10,865 bases of DNA from Methanobacteriota archaeon (lineage in GTDB: Archaea; Thermoplasmatota; E2; DHVEG-1): NCBI GenBank assembly GCA_026394435.1, contig JAPKYG010000137.1:1-10865 (forward strand), in the 5' to 3' direction. Position 1 is the first letter of the stretch. Each line of letters opens with the position of its first letter. Below the pieces are notes generated by a model that saw nothing but the letters and a program-made list of their open reading frames with translations, was not told the origin of the DNA and searched no databases. The position numbers and the translations under genes are program-made. Below, piece after piece: positions 6,404 through 10,865 of the stretch.

Positions 6404-6769
6404 GTGTTTCATTCCTATCTTCTGCTAACAACAGGGACCGGAACAGACATACTCGAGCTCTGGAGCTATATCGAACTCTTCTTCGGAATTCTGCTTTGCT
6501 TGATTGTCGTCATTTCCCTGGCTCTCTGTACCATCCTTGCCTTAAATCGGGTGTTATACAAAAACCAACTGCATCTGACCGTTGTTGTCAGAGTTGAGAT
6601 TATTAACACGATGGTGATTGTCTGCATGATTGCGTTCGGCGCTACGTACCGAAAAATTGCCTACATTGATGTTGCAATCTTCTACCCGTTCCTCTCCTTC
6701 ATCTCAACTTTATTCATCGTAAAATATTTCGAAGGAGAGATTTCTAAAATGATCTTTACTTTCACATAA
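6404..6769 (+). CDS. MrpF-like small membrane protein (multisubunit Na+/H+ antiporter subunit F family)
   Basis: The protein has 121 residues and three predicted membrane helices at about 20-43, 64-81 and 86-108. The order hydrophobic helix, a basic/polar ALNRVLYKNQLHLTVVVRVE stretch, NTMVIVCMIAFG and YIDVAIFYPFLSFISTLFIVKYFEGE matches MrpF/MnhF, in particular the conserved aspartate followed by a helix and a K/RYxExGE-like end. MrpF is usually about 85-95 residues, so this one has an N-terminal extension. The start is taken as GTG 6404, since no upstream start is available in frame before TAG 6362. In Mrp antiporters, subunit F works in a complex of six or seven subunits; none of the others is here. 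It precedes artA by 40 nt on the same strand, so it may be the first gene of that operon. The function of a lone MrpF-like protein is unknown. Confidence 0.7.
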   Translation: MFHSYLLLTTGTGTDILELWSYIELFFGILLCLIVVISLALCTILALNRVLYKNQLHLTVVVRVEIINTMVIVCMIAFGATYRKIAYIDVAIFYPFLSFISTLFIVKYFEGEISKMIFTFT

Positions 6770-6809
6770 CTGTCTTAAACTAGGTTTTGAATAAGGGGAA
6801 CGATTCTGC

Positions 6810-7763
6810 ATGACAGTGCCATCTGGAAAAAACAATGGACGTGTTGTTCTTTCTTTTTTTCTGATACCTGCGATTATGTTGATTTTTGGGTATGTTCTTT
6901 TCCCGTACCCACCGTCGTCACTCGCAAGACAGCTTTCGTTCATCCCCTTGTTTCTCGGGTTGATTCTCCTGGGCATTGGTTTTTTCTTCAAAGGAAAAAA
7001 CACCGCGAGTACATTAAAAATTGTCGGATGGGGCATGGTTTCGTTCTTCTGGGCTACCATGCCGAGCTTCCTGTATTTTTCTGAGGGCGGTGATGTCTTC
7101 AACGCGGCAGTCTGTATCATCGGCGTGTATGTGCTTATCTACATGGCGTATCATGAATGGCTTTCCATGCAGAGAAACAACCATGTCTCTTGTTTGAATT
7201 GGATTGCTGGTGGCACGTTTCTTGCAGGCATCATCTATTTTACGATTGAAAATGGTATCGTTCCTGGCCTGAAGGATTGGTTAATCGAGTTTGTTGCCGC
7301 GCAAAGTACGGATCTCTTGCATCTCTTTGGGGTCAACGCCAGTAGGAATCAGGCCCTTATTATATACAACAATACACCGGTGACTATTATCTTTGCATGT
7401 ACTGCTATTCAATCCATGGTTCTGTTTGTTGGTATGATCGGGGCATTATCGCGCGTGAATATGAAACGAAAGGCTCTCGGGTTGTTGGTGACGGTTGTCC
7501 CGATTTACTTCCTGAATCTGGTTCGTAACGCAGGTGTCGTGTTCATGGTGGGAAGCGGCATGGTCTCTTTTGAGCTTGCCCATAATGTGATTGGCAAAGC
7601 AGGATCCTTACTAGCCCTGATTGTCCTGTTGTTTGTCACCTTTAAAATCGTTCCGGAATTGTATGATGAGATCGTCGGCATCATCGATTTGCCGAAACGA
7701 AGAGGACCTGTAGAACTTTTTCTTGGGCGGTTAGTGGGGAAGAAACATGATGCGCATCGCTAA
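6810..7763 (+). CDS. artA: Archaeosortase (exosortase-family transpeptidase, ArtA-like)
   Basis: This is a polytopic membrane enzyme that recognises a C-terminal tripartite sorting signal on surface proteins and cuts it, enabling lipid attachment. The 317-residue protein has about eight hydrophobic segments and the three family active-site landmarks in order: Cys197 in FACTAIQSM, Arg239 in NLVRNAG and His258 in AHNVIGKAGS. The ACTAIQS context is typical of archaeosortase A rather than bacterial exosortases. The ATG at 6810 has AAGGGGAA about 9 nt upstream. The 3' end overlaps the next gene by 17 bp, so artA and the lipid genes are translationally linked. In Haloferax volcanii, ArtA-dependent processing has been reported to need the phosphatidylserine-type synthase and decarboxylase (PssA, PssD), which are the next two genes here. 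The exact archaeosortase subclass (A or other) is not settled by eye. Confidence 0.9.
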   Translation: MTVPSGKNNGRVVLSFFLIPAIMLIFGYVLFPYPPSSLARQLSFIPLFLGLILLGIGFFFKGKNTASTLKIVGWGMVSFFWATMPSFLYFSEGGDVFNAAVCIIGVYVLIYMAYHEWLSMQRNNHVSCLNWIAGGTFLAGIIYFTIENGIVPGLKDWLIEFVAAQSTDLLHLFGVNASRNQALIIYNNTPVTIIFACTAIQSMVLFVGMIGALSRVNMKRKALGLLVTVVPIYFLNLVRNAGVVFMVGSGMVSFELAHNVIGKAGSLLALIVLLFVTFKIVPELYDEIVGIIDLPKRRGPVELFLGRLVGKKHDAHR

Positions 7764-8397
7764 CGGTGGTTTTTCCTGGATTCTGGCATCGTTTGCGTTG
7801 ACCTTTGTAGTTATCGGTGCATCATTCTTTTCGACGGGACTTTTGCTGATCTTTTTAGGTGTTGTTTCTGTGTTTTTCTTTTTGATGTCTTGTCTTTTGA
7901 TCGTTTTTTTCCGGGACCCCGAGCGAATTATCGGTCCTGGTGTTGTCGCGGTCGCTGACGGGAAGATACGAGAAATAACCACCATACATGATACCGAGGT
8001 TGGAGAGTGCATCCAAATTTCTACGTTTATGAATATTCATAATGTTCATGTGAATCGTATGCCTCTGGATGGAACCATTGAAGAAATCACCCATTACAAC
8101 GGAGGTCATCTGCCAGCATTCAAAAAAGAATCTGAAAAAAATGAACGGGTCGTTCTGCTTATTCACACTGATATCGGGCGGATAAAAATTGTTCAAATAG
8201 CAGGGACCCTTGCACGTCGAATCGTCCCTTATGTTTCGAAAGGAAATACCGTGAAAAAAGGAGGAAAAATCGGGCTTATCCGTCTTGGTTCTCGCGTTGA
8301 CCTTTATCTTCCAACAAAAAGAATTAAACCACTTGCGATTCAGGTAACTAACAAAATTAAAGCTGGAGAAGATACCATTGCAGAAATCCATGATTAA
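7747..8397 (+). CDS. pssD: Archaetidylserine (phosphatidylserine-type) decarboxylase, pyruvoyl enzyme
   Basis: It decarboxylates archaetidylserine to archaetidylethanolamine at the membrane. The protein has 216 residues, close to the short archaeal/bacterial type-II decarboxylases. Two hydrophobic helices (about 9-28 and 31-54) end at FFRDPER. The catalytic domain follows: VVAVADGKI (66-74), STFMNIHNVHVNRMPLDG (92-109), GGHLPAFKKESEKNER (119-134), QIAGTLARRIVPYV (150-163) and IRLGSRVDLYLP (178-189). The chain should self-cleave between Gly181 and Ser182 of LGSR, leaving the beta chain and an alpha chain whose new N-terminal pyruvoyl group is the cofactor. ATG 7747 (or the adjacent ATG at 7750) lies inside the end of artA, and the 3' end overlaps pssA, so this is the middle gene of a coupled trio. 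Confidence 0.93.
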   Translation: MMRIANGGFSWILASFALTFVVIGASFFSTGLLLIFLGVVSVFFFLMSCLLIVFFRDPERIIGPGVVAVADGKIREITTIHDTEVGECIQISTFMNIHNVHVNRMPLDGTIEEITHYNGGHLPAFKKESEKNERVVLLIHTDIGRIKIVQIAGTLARRIVPYVSKGNTVKKGGKIGLIRLGSRVDLYLPTKRIKPLAIQVTNKIKAGEDTIAEIHD

Positions 8398-9061
8398 ACT
8401 ACTGTCTCTTGCAGATATCATCACCATCATGAACGCGGTAATGGGTTTCCTAGCTATCCTCATGGTATTTTCCAATCAATTCCAGCTTGCTGCTGCTTTT
8501 ATCCTTCTGGGTCTGCTTGCTGACGGCTTGGATGGTATTGTTGCCCGGCGTATGGGGAACGGACAAATGGGGGAGTATCTCGAAACTATTGCAGATATGA
8601 TTTCATTGTCGATTGCTCCCCTTGTTCTTCTCTACAAGACCTATTACGACGTTGTCGTCGCACAGTTCTCACTACATCTCCTTCTTGGCGTCGTGCTTGT
8701 TTTCTCACTGATATGCAGCATGATTCGCCTCTCATCATTTTCTCTCTTGAAAGAGAAACATTTCTTTATTGGTCTGCCGACTTCTGCGAGTGCGGTGTTC
8801 CTTGTGTTAGTCTCATTTCTGAAACTGGATGTCCGGTATATTCTCCCCTTTATTGTTATCCTCGCACTTGCGATGATTTCATCGATTCGTTTCCCAAAAC
8901 CAGGGTTGAAAATGGATCTTGTTGCCGCTGTCTTTATCATTGCCACTATCCTGCTTGACAGCATGTATAATAATATCGCACCACTTTTGCTTCTCGCAGC
9001 GCTTGTCTCCTACATCATTATCGGGCCGTTCTATCTCCGTATAAAAAAGAAGAAAAGCTAG
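8390..9061 (+). CDS. pssA: Archaetidylserine synthase (CDP-alcohol phosphatidyltransferase family)
   Basis: It joins CDP-archaeol and L-serine to give archaetidylserine, the substrate of the preceding decarboxylase. The protein is 223 residues from ATG 8390, which overlaps the pssD stop by 8 bp (ATGATTAA). A TTG at 8378 with GGAG 9 nt upstream would add four residues. The CDP-alcohol transferase signature is present as ADGLDGIVARRMGNGQMG then EYLETIAD: Asp45, Asp48, Gly49, Ala52, Arg53, Gly61 and Asp69. Compared with the consensus DGx2ARx8Gx3Dx3D, the spacer after AR is seven rather than eight and the third aspartate is glutamate (Glu65). The rest is hydrophobic, with about six to eight helices and a basic tail (RIKKKKS). 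The stop shares CTAG with the convergent phosphoesterase stop. Confidence 0.9.
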   Translation: MIKLLSLADIITIMNAVMGFLAILMVFSNQFQLAAAFILLGLLADGLDGIVARRMGNGQMGEYLETIADMISLSIAPLVLLYKTYYDVVVAQFSLHLLLGVVLVFSLICSMIRLSSFSLLKEKHFFIGLPTSASAVFLVLVSFLKLDVRYILPFIVILALAMISSIRFPKPGLKMDLVAAVFIIATILLDSMYNNIAPLLLLAALVSYIIIGPFYLRIKKKKS

Positions 9062-9816
9062 CGGAACGGAACGTACTCGTAATTGAGAACAGCACTGTTT
9101 TTGATGTGGACGGCGCGTCCTCCATTTTTCTGTCCGTTCATGGTTGCAGAATCTGTTTGGACGAATAACGGCCATGCTGAGTAGTTACTGGTCTCTTTTC
9201 CGAGAGTGGTGAATACATGGTTTTCATGCGTATGCCCGGTGAGAACCAATGAGACGTTATTCGTGAAACAATACGTGATGAATGCTCCTCGGTTGAACGC
9301 GATGCAATTGTCATTGCCGCTTGGCAGGTCGTTTGGTAACGCACCGAGTCCTGTATCGTTCTTATCGTTGACCGCGGGGTGATGCACGGAGATGATTTGA
9401 TTCATCTGGTTAACCCCCCAGGTGTTTTCGAGAAGGTACATCTGGGTTGATGTCAAACCGCTTGCTTCTGGTGTCGGATTCCAAATTTGCGGTTGGATTT
9501 CCCATCTGCTATATTCATATCCTGAATCAAGAAATATGAAGTTCACGTTTCCATATTTAAATGAGTAATCGCTCAGAGGATTGAGAAAACGATGGTAGGC
9601 AGTGAGATTGGTAAAGGGTGTATACAGAAATAAGAGGCTGTTGCTGTACCGCTCGTGGTTCCCTGGTGTGGTGTAGACCGGTGCGTCGCAGCTGAGAAGT
9701 GCTTCTTGCAGATCAGCGTAGACATTCCGATGAGATTTCTGGTTGTACCAATCCACTGAATCACCAGACAGGATGACAAAATCAGGGTGGATGTTTTCAT
9801 TTAGGTAAGAACCCAT
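9058..9816 (-). CDS. Metallophosphoesterase domain lacking motif I (C-terminal part of a broken secreted enzyme)
   Basis: The calcineurin-like fold is recognised from ILSGDSVDW (motif II), TTPGNHERY (motif III), IISVHHPAV (motif IV) and VLTGHTHENH (motif V) in the right order. The first metal-binding motif, usually DxH some 30-50 residues before GD, is absent because the ORF begins only about 17 residues before GDS. The ATG at 9816 lies inside the end of the upstream ORF in another frame, with no Shine-Dalgarno sequence. That upstream ORF supplies a signal peptide and beta-sandwich domains expected at the N-terminus of this enzyme type, so the two look like halves of one former secreted phosphoesterase. 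Four N-x-S/T sequons fit an exported protein. Without DxH and a signal peptide this ORF alone is unlikely to be active. Confidence 0.75.
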   Translation of the reverse strand: MGSYLNENIHPDFVILSGDSVDWYNQKSHRNVYADLQEALLSCDAPVYTTPGNHERYSNSLLFLYTPFTNLTAYHRFLNPLSDYSFKYGNVNFIFLDSGYEYSRWEIQPQIWNPTPEASGLTSTQMYLLENTWGVNQMNQIISVHHPAVNDKNDTGLGALPNDLPSGNDNCIAFNRGAFITYCFTNNVSLVLTGHTHENHVFTTLGKETSNYSAWPLFVQTDSATMNGQKNGGRAVHIKNSAVLNYEYVPFR

Positions 9817-10522
9817 CAGGGATGCTGTCGATGTTATACGAAACGATCAGTTCCTCTTCGAGGATGTTTGTCCCTGTTTTGATCCAGGAACGCCATGTCG
9901 ATGTTTGATTTTGGAGGTCGTAATGAGTGGTATTATCAATGGATTGTAATTCCACCTGAAGTATCTGAGCTGGTTCTTCCGTCGTGTTTCGTTCTTCTGA
10001 GATTGTTACTGCGAACTGATTTGTGTTGTTCTTGATAATAATGGATGGGCATCCCAAGGAAGGGGCGATGATCCCTTCGACATCAAAGCCGACACTAACG
10101 TTCAGTTGTTTCTCAGGGAATGTTCCTGCAAAAACATGGAACGTATGATTCCCGACGACTGAAGGATACCACACTATTTTCTTGGTGTACCTTGGTAACT
10201 TTCCAACATTCATGACAATTTGACTTACCGTGACATTCCCAGAGAACCACGTCATGTCACCCGCAGTGTTAATCAATCCGCAAAACTCATCGGTCACACT
10301 CACTGTTTCGTTGAATCGTTTCCCTGCTTTTCCTTCCACCGTGACCGAGAGATACATAGGTTTCCCTAACGTCGGATACAGATTAGAACAGGACAACGCA
10401 ATGATTTCGCCGGGAGTCGCATCTTCTGTTTTTCTAATAATCGGACCTGCACTTGAGGTAGGTATGCTTAAGATCGGGATTAACAGAATGATTATGGCGA
10501 GGATGATCGCTATTTTTTTCAT
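9797..10522 (-). CDS. Signal peptide plus beta-sandwich domains (N-terminal part of the broken secreted phosphoesterase)
   Basis: From ATG 10522 the product is 241 residues (a TTG at 10528 would add two). It starts with a Sec-type signal, MKKIAIILAIIILLIPILSI, with likely cleavage after SSAG. The rest has no catalytic motif. It reads as extracellular beta-sandwich domains: about 25-145 with YLSVTVEGKAGKRF and VVGNHTFHVFAG, then about 150-235 beginning GCPSIIIKNNTNQF and ending NIDSIPDGF, a style of domain that in archaeal secreted phosphoesterases stands directly before the catalytic domain. Eight N-x-S/T sequons suggest surface N-glycosylation. The reading frame ends at TGA 9797-9799, overlapping the phosphoesterase ORF by 20 nt in a different frame. 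No C-terminal sorting signal is present, so there is no evidence that it is an archaeosortase substrate. Confidence 0.7.
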   Translation of the reverse strand: MKKIAIILAIIILLIPILSIPTSSAGPIIRKTEDATPGEIIALSCSNLYPTLGKPMYLSVTVEGKAGKRFNETVSVTDEFCGLINTAGDMTWFSGNVTVSQIVMNVGKLPRYTKKIVWYPSVVGNHTFHVFAGTFPEKQLNVSVGFDVEGIIAPSLGCPSIIIKNNTNQFAVTISEERNTTEEPAQILQVELQSIDNTTHYDLQNQTSTWRSWIKTGTNILEEELIVSYNIDSIPDGFLPK

Positions 10523-10542
10523 GTTCAAACGTCTTTACAACA

Positions 10543-10551
10543 CTATAATTA
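10543..10551 (-). promoter_or_regulatory. TATA box of the secreted-protein gene
   Basis: TAATTATAG on the minus strand is centred about 25 nt before ATG 10522, giving a nearly leaderless transcript. Further TATA-like sequence (about 10560-10575, and TATATATAAG at 10591-10600, readable on either strand) surrounds it. Confidence 0.45.
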
Positions 10552-10634
10552 TGAGAGATATATTATAAATATTCATTGGTTTACCGAGGTATATATAAGA
10601 ATTGAGGAAATAAGAGAGTTAACCAAATTTTAGT

Positions 10635-10745
10635 TCAACAGGAATACTCTATATTTTGTGCAGTAGATGGAATGATGCCTGTCCCAACGAACAAGAGAAT
10701 GATTCCAACCGCCAAACATTTCGTAATCAATGGATTTTTATCCAT
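10635..10745 (-). pseudogene. Signal-peptide stub of a secreted protein gene (36 codons)
   Basis: ATG 10745 opens a 36-codon ORF ending at TGA 10635-10637. It begins MDKNPLITKC, continues LAVGIILLFVGTGII and ends PSTAQNIEYSC. This is a textbook export signal: basic start, long hydrophobic core, and a PSTAQ cleavage region. It leaves only a few residues of mature protein. From memory, signals of the form LAVGIILLFVG...IPS are common on large surface beta-helix or PKD-type proteins of uncultured Thermoplasmatota, so this may be the remnant of such a gene. GGGGG lies 8 nt upstream and a TATA box about 27 nt upstream, so expression signals survive. Whether it is a true pseudogene, an expressed tiny peptide or an assembly artefact cannot be told here. 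Confidence 0.5.
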
Positions 10746-10766
10746 ACCTTTTTCCCCCTTTTGTAC

Positions 10767-10776
10767 AATTATATAG
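10767..10776 (-). promoter_or_regulatory. TATA box of the signal-peptide stub
   Basis: CTATATAATT on the minus strand is centred about 27 nt before ATG 10745, the standard archaeal distance for a leaderless start. Confidence 0.5.
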
Positions 10777-10806
10777 CACTGTTCTCCTTTAAAAACATAC
10801 CCTTAG

Positions 10807-10820
10807 AAAAACATGTTTTT
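10807..10820. repeat. 14-bp perfect palindrome
   Basis: AAAAACATGTTTTT is perfectly self-complementary. It lies about 35 nt upstream of the TATA box of the signal-peptide stub. It may be an operator or part of a low-complexity AT-rich upstream region; only the symmetry is observed. Confidence 0.35.
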
Positions 10821-10865
10821 GTGCATGTAGTCGCTGAGTGAACTTCGGTCAGGGAATCTTTATAT

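Noticed and set aside
7855..8475. 206-codon minus-strand ORF opposite pssD
   Set aside because: It is antisense to clear decarboxylase motifs, including LGSR, and its composition is unlike a real protein.
9058..10522. Programmed frameshift joining the two phosphoesterase ORFs
   Set aside because: A shift in the 20-nt overlap would still give a protein without the DxH segment, so it does not rebuild a normal enzyme.
10656..10841. 61-codon plus-strand ORF at the right end
   Set aside because: It lies opposite the signal-peptide stub, which has a better promoter and a recognisable export signal. The plus-strand product has no recognisable feature.
1..10865. CRISPR array, tRNA/rRNA genes, insertion sequences, restriction or toxin-antitoxin genes
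   Set aside because: I saw no regularly spaced repeats, cloverleaf-like sequence, transposase motifs or defence-protein motifs on either strand.

Overview
The window reads as a piece of an archaeal (euryarchaeal) chromosome, most plausibly from an uncultured Thermoplasmatota-like lineage. The archaeal indicators are an archaeosortase beside archaetidylserine-type lipid genes, an archaeal-type riboflavin reductase, a short archaeal-type glucan phosphorylase, TATA-box promoters about 25-30 nt from start codons, and secreted proteins rich in N-glycosylation sequons. The lineage call is inference; no rRNA or other phylogenetic marker is present. Genes are dense, often overlapping, and lie on both strands. 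No tRNA, rRNA, CRISPR array or transposase was seen.

Left part (1-4820): the 3' half of a glycogen debranching enzyme (+) runs tail-to-tail into an alpha-glucan phosphorylase (-), and the two genes overlap by 21 bp. Together they would degrade glycogen. Upstream of the phosphorylase on the same strand are a small winged-helix protein and purF, which starts from a nearly leaderless TATA promoter preceded by an 18-bp dyad. A 354-bp AT-rich spacer (4467-4820) holds that promoter, two doubtful micro-ORFs and a strong hairpin plus T-tract that probably ends the next operon.

Middle (4821-6143): thyX and a RibD-like riboflavin-pathway reductase form a tight minus-strand pair, a flavin-dependent enzyme followed by a flavin-biosynthesis gene.

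Right-centre (6404-9061): on the plus strand a stand-alone MrpF-like membrane protein is followed by an archaeosortase (artA), a phosphatidylserine/archaetidylserine decarboxylase (pssD) and an archaetidylserine synthase (pssA). The last three overlap end to start. This is a compact module for cutting C-terminal sorting signals from surface proteins and making the lipid head group used for lipid anchoring. No sorting-signal substrate is visible in the window.

Right end (9058-10865): a secreted metallophosphoesterase gene (-) is broken into two ORFs in different frames, and the segment carrying the first metal-binding motif (DxH) is missing. Upstream on the same strand lies a 36-codon stub consisting almost only of a signal peptide, with a well-placed TATA box. 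The secreted-protein genes here look as if they are decaying, whereas the sorting operon next to them is intact.
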